In this document: piece by piece, positions 55,041 to 63,847 of the stretch | How the letters are laid out: the number at the start of each line of letters is the position of its first letter | Numbering within the stretch: position 1 is the stretch's first letter | NCBI RefSeq assembly: GCF_014284335.1 | Contig: NZ_JACOGF010000010.1 | Location: forward strand, 124,001 to 188,000 | Direction: 5' to 3' | DNA from: Undibacterium hunanense | Lineage (GTDB): Bacteria > Pseudomonadota > Gammaproteobacteria > Burkholderiales > Burkholderiaceae_D | DNA length: 64,000 nt | The notes under the pieces: generated by a model | Database searches by the model: none | What the model was told of the DNA's origin: nothing | What the model saw: the letters and a program-made list of their open reading frames with translations, nothing else | Translations under genes and position numbers: made by a program

Positions 55041-56476
55041 AGTCGCTGCAAGGCATCCAGCAATGGCACGCAGGCATCTGCCACCCGATTCAGGCTGTGT
55101 TCTCGCAAGGCAGCCAGGTCGACCTTGTGCTCGCTTTCCAGCCCGGCCCAGGCCAGCAAGGCAGCACAGGCTTCGGGGTGATCGAACAGACCGTGCAGGT
55201 AAGTGCCAAGGATAAGGTCATCGGGTGAACGTGCACCTTCGTCTTCGCCGTTGATGGTGAAGACGGGTTGCGTGTCATTGCTGGCATAGGTGATACCCAT
55301 ATGGATTTCGTAGCCGCTGACTTGTGCAGCATTTGCATTAAATGCGCAAACACCTGTCACCTGTTGCAGGCGCTTTTCCTGGGTCAGTTCAGTGGTGATG
55401 TCGAGCAGGCCAAGTCCACCCGAATCACCGGCCTTTCCCTCTACACCATGCGGGTCGCTGACAACCTGGCCCAGCATTTGATAGCCACCGCAAATACCGA
55501 TGACTTTACCGCCATAACGCAGGTGCTTTTCCAGCACGGGCTGCCAGCCCTGTGCCTGCAAAAATGCCAGGTCGGCGCGGGTGTTTTTACTGCCAGGCAA
55601 AATAATCAGATCGGCAGGCGGTATTGCCCTGTCGGGGCCGATGAACTGCAGATCAACATCAGGGTGGGCGCGCAGCGCATCAAAATCCGTGTGATTCGAG
55701 ATACGCGGTATGGCGGGCACAATGATGCGAAACTTGCCTGCATTGCCCTGGCTGGACTGTATCGCATCTTCAGCATCGAGTTGCAGACCGTGCAGATAAG
55801 GCAGTACGGCCAGCACAGGCTTGCCGGTTTTTTGTTCCAGCCAGTCAAGCCCCGGTTCCAGCAGGCGGATATCACCACGAAAGCGGTTGATGACAAAACC
55901 GACTATGCGTTTTTGTTCGGATTCAGACAGGCAATCCAGGGTGCCGACAAAATGGGCAAACACTCCACCACGGTCAATATCGGCCACCAGGATAACAGGG
56001 CAATCAACGGCTTCGGCAAAGCCCATGTTGGCGATATCGCGGTCACGCAAATTCACCTCTGCCGGGCTGCCTGCACCTTCGACGATAATCGCCTCATATT
56101 GCTGTTGCAGACGGGCATAGGATTCCAGCACGGCACCCATGGCGACGGTTTTGTATTGATGATAATCACGCGCATCCATATCTGCCCGCACCTTGCCATG
56201 GATGATGACCTGGGCACCGGTATCCGACGACGGCTTCAGCAAGACCGGATTCATGTCGGTATGCGCAGGCAAACCCGCAGCCACGGCCTGCAAGGCCTGG
56301 GCGCGACCTATCTCGCCACCATCGATGGTCACGGCACTATTCAATGCCATGTTTTGCGGCTTCATGGGTACGACGCGCACACCTTGTCGGTATAGCAAAC
56401 GGCACAGGGCGGCGACGACCGTACTTTTGCCTGCGTCGGACGTGGTGCCTTGTACCATCAGCGTGGAAATATTCAT
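55037..56476 (-). CDS. cobQ: Cobyric acid synthase (glutamine-hydrolysing)
   Basis: 479 residues. Amidates adenosyl-cobyrinic acid diamide at four side chains. N-terminal ATPase domain starts [20 protein letters not shown] with [10 protein letters not shown]-terminal class I amidotransferase has the nucleophile Cys in [11 protein letters not shown]. Normal length. Last gene of the cobalamin operon; a 210-base gap with hairpin repeats separates it from the preceding gene. Confidence 0.97.
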   Translation of the reverse strand: MNISTLMVQGTTSDAGKSTVVAALCRLLYRQGVRVVPMKPQNMALNSAVTIDGGEIGRAQALQAVAAGLPAHTDMNPVLLKPSSDTGAQVIIHGKVRADMDARDYHQYKTVAMGAVLESYARLQQQYEAIIVEGAGSPAEVNLRDRDIANMGFAEAVDCPVILVADIDRGGVFAHFVGTLDCLSESEQKRIVGFVINRFRGDIRLLEPGLDWLEQKTGKPVLAVLPYLHGLQLDAEDAIQSSQGNAGKFRIIVPAIPRISNHTDFDALRAHPDVDLQFIGPDRAIPPADLIILPGSKNTRADLAFLQAQGWQPVLEKHLRYGGKVIGICGGYQMLGQVVSDPHGVEGKAGDSGGLGLLDITTELTQEKRLQQVTGVCAFNANAAQVSGYEIHMGITYASNDTQPVFTINGEDEGARSPDDLILGTYLHGLFDHPEACAALLAWAGLESEHKVDLAALREHSLNRVADACVPLLDALQRL

Positions 56477-56540
56477 ATGACCGTATTCTTATTAACAGGA
56501 TTTACTCAAAATTGGCCCAGCAAGGCTATCGCTTTTAGGA

Positions 56541-56690
56541 AACCTCCCTTGCAGGGGAGGTTCGTTACGTCGGCAGACAATGTATTGTCTGAAACCCCGA
56601 CTACGCCGTAGCGACGAAGACAGTACGAACAGTACGCGGCTCCTAGGAGAGGAGCTACAACGCAGCTGGGGCGGTTTTGAGTAAGTCCTA
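56541..56690. repeat. Cluster of small hairpins inside the cob operon
   Basis: Gap between the leaderless BtuF-like gene and cobQ. Perfect small stems include AACCTCCC/GGGAGGTT (56541-56562), CAGACAAT/ATTGTCTG (56574-56591) and CTACG/CGTAG about 56601-56610, then a stem around AGCTCCT/AGGAGC near 56640-56655. The CTCCC-TTGCA-GGGGAG form looks like a known kind of extragenic repeat, possibly a composite. Confidence 0.6.
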
Positions 56691-57500
56691 ATTAGAGTTT
56701 TGTGCTGCCTGCCATTCGGCAATCAGTATATGCAATTGCACCAGCCCGTGCTGTATCGCTGACGGTCCGGGCGACAGGATATCCGCTGATTTTATTTCCA
56801 GCACCCGGCCATAACGCACGGCCGGGATATGATCCCAGCCCTCACGTGCCACGACACTGTCGGGGCGGAATTTCTTGCCACACCAGGAACCGATGATGAT
56901 ATCCGGCGCCCGCCTGACAACTTCAGCAGGGTCGGCAATGATGCGTTGTTTGGCACTGTGAAAAACCGCCAGGTCAGCAAAAACATCTTCACCACCGGCT
57001 ATCTGTATCAGCTCTGACACCCAGCCTATACCGGACATCAGGGGTTCATTCCATTCTTCAAAATATACCCTGGGGCGGCGTGTCCATAGACCTGTCTGTT
57101 GTTTGACGATGTCTATCTGGGCTTGCAGTTCTGCAATCAATGCTGTGCCCTGCTGCTGCTTACCGACCAGGTTCGCCAACACCTTGATCATATGCAATAT
57201 ACCGGCGACATCACGCTGATTGAAGGCATGTACTTCTATGCCTGCACTAATCAATTCACGTGAAATCTCGGATTGCATATTCGAATAGGCAATGACCAGA
57301 TCAGGTTTGACAGCCAGAATGCGCTCTATCTGGGCAGAAGAAAAGCCACTGACCTTGGGTTTTTCATCACGGGCGCGGGCCGGACGGGTGGTATAGCCAG
57401 AAATGCCGGCCACACAGTCTTCTGCCCCCAGGGCATACAAGACTTCCACCGCTTCGGTGGAAAGACAGGCAATGCGTTGATACATACTGGCTGAATTCAT
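56688..57500 (-). CDS. BtuF-like cobalamin-binding protein without signal peptide
   Basis: 270 residues. Helical-backbone metal-receptor fold of the BtuF/FhuD family (RIACLSTEAVEVLYALGAED, IERILAVKPDLVIAYSNMQS, WVSELIQIAGGEDVFADLAV). It starts directly at the fold (MNSASMYQRIACLS), with no export signal, unlike the btuF gene upstream. Start overlaps the btuF stop by four bases (ATGA), so the two are translationally coupled. Possible roles are cytoplasmic B12 capture or delivery, or a binding protein that is exported by another route; this is inference. The N-terminal start could in principle be lost to a frameshift, but the coupling argues against it. Confidence 0.85.
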   Translation of the reverse strand: MNSASMYQRIACLSTEAVEVLYALGAEDCVAGISGYTTRPARARDEKPKVSGFSSAQIERILAVKPDLVIAYSNMQSEISRELISAGIEVHAFNQRDVAGILHMIKVLANLVGKQQQGTALIAELQAQIDIVKQQTGLWTRRPRVYFEEWNEPLMSGIGWVSELIQIAGGEDVFADLAVFHSAKQRIIADPAEVVRRAPDIIIGSWCGKKFRPDSVVAREGWDHIPAVRYGRVLEIKSADILSPGPSAIQHGLVQLHILIAEWQAAQNSN

Positions 57501-58414
57501 TTTTTCCCTTGTGGCAGCACCACGGTTTTATCGCGTTTTTGCCTGGCCAGTTCCAGTGCCTGGCAAATCAGTTTTGCACCTTCAATAATGCGTGGACCAG
57601 AACGATTAACCAGATCACCTTCTATAGACACCAGATTATTGTTTTTGGTTGCAAGCAAGGTAGGGAAAGTTTTCCATTGCTCGACGCCACTTACTGCCTG
57701 GGTTTTGCTGTCGCCAGAGATAATGACTTCAGGATTTTCCTGCAAGACGGCTTCTGTCCCGACAACGGGTGCGGTAGTGGGTAATTTTCCAAATATATTT
57801 TCACCACCACAAGTACGAATCGCATCGCTGACGATGTGGCTATCATTCAATGTATACAGTGGCTTGCCCCATACCTGATAGAAGGTTTTCACCTTGCTTT
57901 TGTTCTGGTACTGGCTGCTCAACTGTTGCACCTGTTGCCTGAATTCTGCTGCCGCTGCCTGCGCCTGTTTTTCTGTACCAAACAGATTGCCGAACTTGAT
58001 CAGGGTGTCGGCTACATTGTCCAGCTTGTGCGGTTCACTGAAAAAATAGGGTACGCCGGATTTGTGCAGAATTTCCAGCTGGCGCTCATAGGCACCATGC
58101 ATCCAGACGATGAGCAAATCCGGCTTCATCGCCAGTATGCGTTCAATATCCAGTTGACGATTGTCACCTACATGCGGAATATTTTTTGCCGCTGCCGGAT
58201 AATCGCTGTACTTGACCGTACCAATAATCCTGTCACCTGCACCTGCCACGTAAATCATTTCCGTCACATGCGGCGACAGACTGATAATCCGCTGCGCCGG
58301 CTTCGCCAGCGTCACCTGATTACCCATGTCATCCGTCACAGTAATCGCCGCCTGCGCATGACCAGTCAATACAGCAAACCCCATAGTAATCACAAAACTC
58401 AAAAGCTTGGACAT
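57497..58414 (-). CDS. btuF: Cobalamin ABC transporter periplasmic binding protein
   Basis: 305 residues with a signal peptide (LLSFVITMGFAVLTGHAQA, A-AITV). Helical-backbone receptor fold: RIISLSPHVTEMIYVAGAGD, IERILAMKPDLLIVWMHGAY and IRTCGGENIFGKL. In the B12 operon with btuC and btuD, so cobalamin/cobinamide is the expected ligand. A CACAGAG-type repeat fills the gap to cobD upstream. Confidence 0.92.
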   Translation of the reverse strand: MSKLLSFVITMGFAVLTGHAQAAITVTDDMGNQVTLAKPAQRIISLSPHVTEMIYVAGAGDRIIGTVKYSDYPAAAKNIPHVGDNRQLDIERILAMKPDLLIVWMHGAYERQLEILHKSGVPYFFSEPHKLDNVADTLIKFGNLFGTEKQAQAAAAEFRQQVQQLSSQYQNKSKVKTFYQVWGKPLYTLNDSHIVSDAIRTCGGENIFGKLPTTAPVVGTEAVLQENPEVIISGDSKTQAVSGVEQWKTFPTLLATKNNNLVSIEGDLVNRSGPRIIEGAKLICQALELARQKRDKTVVLPQGKK

Positions 58415-58480
58415 AAATTTTCCATATTCAAAATATCAACGCGAAATGCAATGCTCTCTCTTGCACTTCCTCTGTGCTTC

Positions 58481-58510
58481 CTCTGTGTCTCTGTGCCTCT
58501 GTGGTGAGTG
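58481..58510. repeat. Third copy of the CACAGAGACACAGAG repeat
   Basis: CTCTGTGTCTCTGTG at 58481-58495 is identical to 27912-27926 and followed by CCTCTGTGGTGAGTGGTCTT. It sits between cobD and btuF. Further CTCTGTG units flank it (58470-58480). Confidence 0.75.
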
Positions 58511-58513
58511 GTC

Positions 58514-59527
58514 TTAACGATTTAACTCACACCATTCATCCAGAGCAATCTCCAACCGCAACCACCCAGCCTCACTCCCCGGCAAACCAAAGCGCAGACC
58601 ATGCGGCCTGTTTGGCCCTTGCGCAAACCAGCGCAGCCATATGCCGCGCTCTGCCATGAACTGCCACAGCCGCTCCGATTGACCATCCAGTTCCTGATGA
58701 CTGCACCACTGGAACAAATCCGTACCTGACGCATGCATGTCATGCATCTTCAAAAGCTGGCGCAGGCGTTCCCCTTCCTGCTGCAAAAGCCCTGCCGTAC
58801 GGGCTTGCCAGGCCTGGTCATTCAAAGCAGCAACAGCAATTTGTTGCGCGGGTCCACTCACGCTCCAGGGGCCAAGATAATTCGTCAGTTGCAAAAGTAA
58901 ATTTTTCTCAGCGGCGACAAAGCCAAGACGTATTCCTGCCAGGCCAAAGAACTTGCCGACTGAACGCAGGACGATCAGACCAGGCTGGTCTGCGTGGGCC
59001 GCCACGCTGATATCAGGCACGGTATCAGCAAAAGCTTCATCCACCACCAGCCAGCCACCACGTTCAGCCAGGTGTGCTGCCCAACGTAAAAGCTGGGCTG
59101 CCGGAATAATTTCACCCGTAGGATTATTGGGATTACACAGCACAACAACATCTGCATCGGCCACTGCGCTGTCAAGCGCAGCATACGCACATTCTGTCAC
59201 TGCATGCCCGGCTTGCCGCCACTGGTAAGCATGTTCGGCATAGCTGGGGGCCGATACGACAACCTGCGCAGTCGGGCGCAAGCGTGGTAAAGCCTGTATC
59301 ACAGCCTGCGAGCCTGCCACGGCCAGCATCTGCGGTGCTCGGTAATAAGATTGCGCAGCCTGTACCAGTGCATCAGAATATTCAGGCAGGCGATGCCAGG
59401 CATTAGCTGCCAGTGGCGGTGCAGGATAGAAATGCGGATTGATGCCAGTGGACAAATCCAGCCAGTCTTCCAGCGGACGGCCAAAATGTCGCACTGCATC
59501 GCGTAAATTGCCGCCATGTTCAAGCAT
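58514..59527 (-). CDS. cobD: Threonine-phosphate decarboxylase
   Basis: 337 residues. PLP aminotransferase-fold enzyme that makes (R)-1-amino-2-propanol phosphate, the linker of the lower ligand. The Schiff-base lysine lies in RSVGKFFGLAGIRLGF; N-terminus MLEHGGNLRDAVRHFGRPLE and CNPNNPTGE are typical. Start 59527 has GGTGGAG upstream (6 bases); an in-frame start at 59641 would run into cbiB. Overlaps the cbiB stop by 8 bases. Confidence 0.94.
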   Translation of the reverse strand: MLEHGGNLRDAVRHFGRPLEDWLDLSTGINPHFYPAPPLAANAWHRLPEYSDALVQAAQSYYRAPQMLAVAGSQAVIQALPRLRPTAQVVVSAPSYAEHAYQWRQAGHAVTECAYAALDSAVADADVVVLCNPNNPTGEIIPAAQLLRWAAHLAERGGWLVVDEAFADTVPDISVAAHADQPGLIVLRSVGKFFGLAGIRLGFVAAEKNLLLQLTNYLGPWSVSGPAQQIAVAALNDQAWQARTAGLLQQEGERLRQLLKMHDMHASGTDLFQWCSHQELDGQSERLWQFMAERGIWLRWFAQGPNRPHGLRFGLPGSEAGWLRLEIALDEWCELNR

Positions 59528-60473
59528 GGATGACTCCACCCAGAAATAAAACCGACAGTAAAGCGATACCACACCAGAGTGCTGCGCCCCCTTCGACCAG
59601 ACGCAGGGCACGCAGAATATCTGCCGCCTTTGCTGTATCACCTTCCCCCAGCGGTGGCCGTGTTTCCGTTATGCCGTCATAACTGGCTGTGCCACCCAGC
59701 GCCAGGCCCAGCGCACCAGCACCGGCGGCCATCACTGGCCCTGCATTCGGGCTGGGCCAGCCAGGTGCCTGGCGCTGCCAGCATTGCCATGCCAGTCGGG
59801 TCTTGCCCAGCACAGCATAAGTACATGCAGTCAGGCGGGCCGGTATCCAGTTCATGAAATCATCAATGCGTGCAGCAACACAGCCAAAGCGCAGGAATCG
59901 TGCCGAGCGATAACCCCACATGGCATCGAGGGTATTCACCAACCGGTACAGCACTGCACCAGCACCACCCAGCAGGATGAACCAGAACAAGGTGGCAAAG
60001 ACGGCATCGCAGCCATTTTCGAGTACCGATTCGACACTGGCTTTGGCCAGATAAGCTTCGTCTGCATCTTGCGTGTCGCGGCTGACGATGTAAGAAGTAC
60101 GTTTTCTGGCTTCCGGTAAATCACCAGCCTGCAAAGCCGTGGCGATAGCTGCATTATGCTCATGCAGGCTGCGCAAACCCAGGCAAAAATACAGTAATAC
60201 GATGTGCAATACGGGAGCCAGCCACAGACTGAAACGCTGCGCCAGCACCAGCATTAGCAAGCTGAGTGCGACCAGTGGCAAGACCGCCAGACACCAGGCC
60301 AGGGCACCGGTCCAGCGACTTGCTGTTGGTGTATTCAAGCGGCGTTCTATGGCATTAGCCAGGTTACCAAAACCCACCAGCGGGTGGAACTTCTTCACTT
60401 CGCCCAGGCCCACATCCAGCAGGATGCCCAGTAACAGGCACAACACCATGACCAGGCCATCCTGCATCAGCAT
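59520..60473 (-). CDS. cbiB: Adenosylcobinamide-phosphate synthase
   Basis: 317 residues, integral membrane protein. Joins aminopropanol phosphate to adenosylcobyric acid. Start MLMQDGLVMVLCLLLGILLD; conserved HPLVGFGNLANAIERRLN, RTSYIVSRDTQDADEAYLAK and MAAGAGALGLALGG. AAAGG lies 6 bases before the ATG at 60473; overlaps the cobU stop by 7 bases. Confidence 0.95.
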   Translation of the reverse strand: MLMQDGLVMVLCLLLGILLDVGLGEVKKFHPLVGFGNLANAIERRLNTPTASRWTGALAWCLAVLPLVALSLLMLVLAQRFSLWLAPVLHIVLLYFCLGLRSLHEHNAAIATALQAGDLPEARKRTSYIVSRDTQDADEAYLAKASVESVLENGCDAVFATLFWFILLGGAGAVLYRLVNTLDAMWGYRSARFLRFGCVAARIDDFMNWIPARLTACTYAVLGKTRLAWQCWQRQAPGWPSPNAGPVMAAGAGALGLALGGTASYDGITETRPPLGEGDTAKAADILRALRLVEGGAALWCGIALLSVLFLGGVIHA

Positions 60474-61045
60474 GGCTGGCCTTTAAAATACAGTGGTAAA
60501 CCGGCAGCAACCCAGACCACATTGTCTGCAATGGCTGCCACGGCCTGGTTCAAACGCCCGGCTTCATCAACAAACCAGCGCGATACCGCCCCCATAGGAA
60601 CAATGCCCATACCGACTTCATTCGATACCAGGATAATTTGCCCGGGTGCCTGCACCAATGCATCCAGCAAGGCCTGGCGTTGCACGGCGAACTGCGGTGG
60701 GGGCGTAATGTGGCCGATTTCAGGAAAGTCTGTCGATTCTGAAAACAGCAAATTGGACAACCAGACCGTCAGGCAATCGACGAGGATGATATTGTCTGCA
60801 CGGCTATGCGCCATGATGGTCGCACCCAGTTCCAGGCCTTGTTCCAGCGTGCCCCAATGCGCGGGGCGACGTGTGCGATGATGGGCAATACGCTCCTGCA
60901 TTTCGGCATCACCTGCCTTAGCGGTTGCCAGGTACAGTATTTCTTTCTGATCCTTGCTGAGCCTGGTCGCCAGTTGTTCGGCAAATGCACTCTTGCCAGA
61001 ACGCGCACCACCAAAAATCAGGCTGGCACGATGTGCGGAGTTCAT
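60467..61045 (-). CDS. cobU: Adenosylcobinamide kinase/guanylyltransferase
   Basis: 192 residues. Phosphorylates adenosylcobinamide and then transfers GMP, activating it for lower-ligand attachment. P-loop GGARSGKSAFAEQ; catalytic-type HHRTRRPAHW and LVDCLTVWLSNLLF are intact, as is ISNE-like ILVSNEVGMGIVP. Start overlaps the cobB stop by four bases. Confidence 0.96.
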   Translation of the reverse strand: MNSAHRASLIFGGARSGKSAFAEQLATRLSKDQKEILYLATAKAGDAEMQERIAHHRTRRPAHWGTLEQGLELGATIMAHSRADNIILVDCLTVWLSNLLFSESTDFPEIGHITPPPQFAVQRQALLDALVQAPGQIILVSNEVGMGIVPMGAVSRWFVDEAGRLNQAVAAIADNVVWVAAGLPLYFKGQPC

Positions 61046-62403
61046 GTTGCATCCCTTAGTGTATCCCTTGTTGCATCCACTAATGAATCTGCTAAAAACA
61101 GCGCAGCCGCAGCCGCCGGGTTGGAGGCAAAGTAGGCATGAAAATAAGAAGCACGCACATTCCCAAGCTGGAAAACAGCTTCGCCCTGCTGTTGGGTGGA
61201 ATGCTTGATGGTATGGCTGCTGGCAATCAATGTGGTTTCAAAACGCGAGTAATGAAAGGTGTGCCCGCGTAATTCACCCTGCGGTGTCGCCAGCGCCTGC
61301 GCACCCAGGGCGGCCAGCCTTTTTTGCATGATGACTTTGCCTGGCAACAAACCCGTCATGGGCCAGCTTTGGCCCTGCTGATCGACCAGACCTTCGGTGA
61401 TCGCCATCATGCCGCCACACTCGGCCCATATTGGCATACCTTGCGCATGGGCAGCATGCACGGATGCCAGCCACTTGCTGGCTTGCGTCAGTGTCTTTGC
61501 ATGTAGTTCCGGGTAACCACCTGGCAGGTACAGAGCATCAGCCTGGGCCGGTATGGCCTCATCTGCCAAAGGCGAAAAGAAAACCAGTTCGGCACCCAAT
61601 CCGATCAGGCATTCAAGATTGGCCGGATAGATAAACGCAAACGCGGCATCACGCGCAATGGCAATGGTCTTGCCTGCCAGATTGATTGCGGGTTGAGATA
61701 CATGCTGCGAGGCGTGTAGTGAGGCCTGTTCATGCAATTCAAAACTGCTGTCTGGCAGGGCATCCCAGGCTTGCATGTCCAGTTCCAGGCTGTTTGCCAT
61801 GGCATCGAGTATGGTTTCAATACGATCCACTTCTTGCGGCAAGACCAGGCCCAGGTGACGCTCGGGCAAGGCTTCGTCCTGACGATGCAGGCTGCCCAAC
61901 AAGGGGATATCGCGCATGGCAGCCGCTACCATCTTCGCATGGCCTTCAGAGGCGATGCGGTTGGCAATAACGCCCGCCAGATGCACCGGCCCAAAATCAC
62001 GCAAACCCATGGCCAAAGCGCCTACGGTCTGCGCCATGGCAGAGGCATCCAATACCGCCACAACAGGCACGCCAAAGGCACGCGCCAGATCAGCAGATGA
62101 GGGGTTGCCGTCATACAGGCCCATGACACCTTCGATGAGGATCACATCTGCATCCAGCGCGGCACGCGCCAGCATGCCTTCGGATTCGGCTTTACCCACC
62201 ATCCACAAATCCAGCGAATGCACGGCTGAACCACAAGCGCGCTCCAACATCATTGGGTCGATAAAGTCCGGCCCGGTTTTAAATACACGCACCCTCTTGC
62301 CAAGCGTCACCAGCTTGCGTGCCAGTGCTGCCGTGGTAGTGGTCTTGCCCTGGCCTGACGCAATAGCCGATATCAGAACGACTTTGGCGCTGGGCCTTAC
62401 CAT
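61042..62403 (-). CDS. cobB: Cobyrinate a,c-diamide synthase
   Basis: 453 residues (CobB/CbiA). Glutamine-dependent amidation of cobyrinate at the a and c acetate groups. P-loop SAIASGQGKTTTTAAL; VFKTGPDFIDPMMLE; C-terminal amidotransferase with ALYLPGGYPELHAKTL and Cys in WAECGGMMAITEGL. With CobQ and CobO it shows the corrin amidation and adenosylation half of the pathway, though no ring-synthesis genes are in the window. Overlaps cobO by 7 bases. Confidence 0.96.
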   Translation of the reverse strand: MVRPSAKVVLISAIASGQGKTTTTAALARKLVTLGKRVRVFKTGPDFIDPMMLERACGSAVHSLDLWMVGKAESEGMLARAALDADVILIEGVMGLYDGNPSSADLARAFGVPVVAVLDASAMAQTVGALAMGLRDFGPVHLAGVIANRIASEGHAKMVAAAMRDIPLLGSLHRQDEALPERHLGLVLPQEVDRIETILDAMANSLELDMQAWDALPDSSFELHEQASLHASQHVSQPAINLAGKTIAIARDAAFAFIYPANLECLIGLGAELVFFSPLADEAIPAQADALYLPGGYPELHAKTLTQASKWLASVHAAHAQGMPIWAECGGMMAITEGLVDQQGQSWPMTGLLPGKVIMQKRLAALGAQALATPQGELRGHTFHYSRFETTLIASSHTIKHSTQQQGEAVFQLGNVRASYFHAYFASNPAAAAALFLADSLVDATRDTLRDAT

Positions 62404-63035
62404 TCCACACCTGCCTGCGCAACGATACCTTCCTTGAAGGCATGTTTGATGACCTGCATTTCTGTCACGGTATCGGCAATGGCAATAAGCTCCGGCAAGG
62501 CACCGCGACCGGTGACGGCGACGTGCTGCATTTCTGGCCTGCCATCCAGATCATCAATGACCATCTGCAAATCCAGGTAATGGTATTTCAGGGCGATATT
62601 GAGTTCATCCAGCACCACCAGGCCTATGGTTGGGTCAGTCAGAAAACGCTTTGCCTGTTCCCATGCAACGGCGGCTTTTTCCATATCACGCTCACGGTTT
62701 TGCGTAACCCAGGTATAGCCTTCGCCCATGGCATGGAATTCGACTTCGTCCGGAAAGCGGCGCAAGAAAATTTCTTCTCCGGTCGACATGGCACCCTTGA
62801 TGAACTGCACCACACCGACCTTCATGCCATGTCCCATGGCGCGCATGACCATGCCAAAGGCGCTGGAACTTTTACCCTTGCCGTTGCCGGTATGCACCAG
62901 CAAGACACCGGTCTTGCGTTGGGCCTGCTCTATCTTTTCATCCATCATCGCTTTCTTGCGCTGCATGCGGCGTTCATGACGGGTATTGATGTTGTCTGTC
63001 GCGGTGTCTGGCTTTGGTGGCATTGCACTTGTCAT
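62397..63035 (-). CDS. cobO: Cob(I)yrinic acid a,c-diamide adenosyltransferase
   Basis: 212 residues, CobA/CobO/BtuR family. Adds the adenosyl group to Co(I) corrinoids. P-loop LLVHTGNGKGKSSSAFGM, then VGVVQFIKGAMSTGEE, GLVVLDELNIALKY and the ending TVTEMQVIKHAFKEGIVAQA. The first ~35 residues (Lys/Arg rich, RHERRMQRKKAMMDEKIEQA) form the usual helical lead. Confidence 0.96.
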   Translation of the reverse strand: MTSAMPPKPDTATDNINTRHERRMQRKKAMMDEKIEQAQRKTGVLLVHTGNGKGKSSSAFGMVMRAMGHGMKVGVVQFIKGAMSTGEEIFLRRFPDEVEFHAMGEGYTWVTQNRERDMEKAAVAWEQAKRFLTDPTIGLVVLDELNIALKYHYLDLQMVIDDLDGRPEMQHVAVTGRGALPELIAIADTVTEMQVIKHAFKEGIVAQAGVEW

Positions 63036-63073
63036 GATGATAGTGATGATTTATTTGATGGTTTGTTGGATTT

Positions 63074-63847
63074 TTAGTTTTGCGGGAAAAACAAGGTTTG
63101 CCCACCATGAGTGAAGCGTTCTATGGGGTGCCCAAGGCAGAGACTGAGTTGGGATGCATTGAATATGTCATCGGCAGGCCCGGCTTGCCAACTGCCATCC
63201 CCCATCAGCAACAGCGCATGGGTGGCAATGCGGTAAGCCATGTTGAGGTCGTGGCTGACCATGACGACAGCCTTGTTTTGCTGTGCATTCTCTTGACGGC
63301 ACAAACGGGCAAACAGTTGCATGACGCTGACCTGATGCCCTAGGTCCAGCGCATTCGCCGGTTCATCCAGCAGCATCCACCTGGCATCCTGGGCCAGCAA
63401 GGCGGCGATGGCTACGCGCTGTCTTTCACCGCCAGACAGGCTGCGTACATCGCGCTCTGCCATGTCGGCGACATCCAATTCATGCAGCGATGACAGGGCA
63501 AGATCCATGTCGTCGCTGTTTTCCCAGTAATGCGCATTCTGGTAGGGATGACGGGCGCTGAGTACCGTATCCAGTGCAGAATAACCGAAAGCATCTACCC
63601 TGCCCTGCGGCAAGAAAGAACGTTCACGTGCAAGCTCGGTCAATGACCAGTCTTGCAGCAATTTGTCGCGCAGATAAACCTGGCCACTTTCTATGGGGCG
63701 CAGGCCAGCAAGCGTGCGCAGCAAGGTGCTTTTACCGGCACCATTGCGACCTATGATGCACCAGCATTCGCCTGGCTGTATGTGCCAGTTCAAATCACGC
63801 ACCAGCACACGCTTGCCTACGGATAAATTCAGGGCGCGAATGTCCAT
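63074..63847 (-). CDS. btuD: Cobalamin ABC transporter ATPase
   Basis: 257 residues. Walker A GRNGAGKSTLLRTL, signature LSGGERQRVAIAALL, Walker B WMLLDEPANALD, switch His in VSHDLNMAYR. Q-loop LPQGRVDAFGY. Belongs to the BtuD/FecE/HmuV group; operon context makes it BtuD. Its start overlaps the btuC stop by one base (TGATG). Confidence 0.93.
   Translation of the reverse strand: MDIRALNLSVGKRVLVRDLNWHIQPGECWCIIGRNGAGKSTLLRTLAGLRPIESGQVYLRDKLLQDWSLTELARERSFLPQGRVDAFGYSALDTVLSARHPYQNAHYWENSDDMDLALSSLHELDVADMAERDVRSLSGGERQRVAIAALLAQDARWMLLDEPANALDLGHQVSVMQLFARLCRQENAQQNKAVVMVSHDLNMAYRIATHALLLMGDGSWQAGPADDIFNASQLSLCLGHPIERFTHGGQTLFFPQN

Noticed and set aside
55268..56395. 375-codon plus frame opposite cobQ
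   Set aside because: Antisense shadow of cobyric acid synthase; rich in Gln/His/Arg with no domain.
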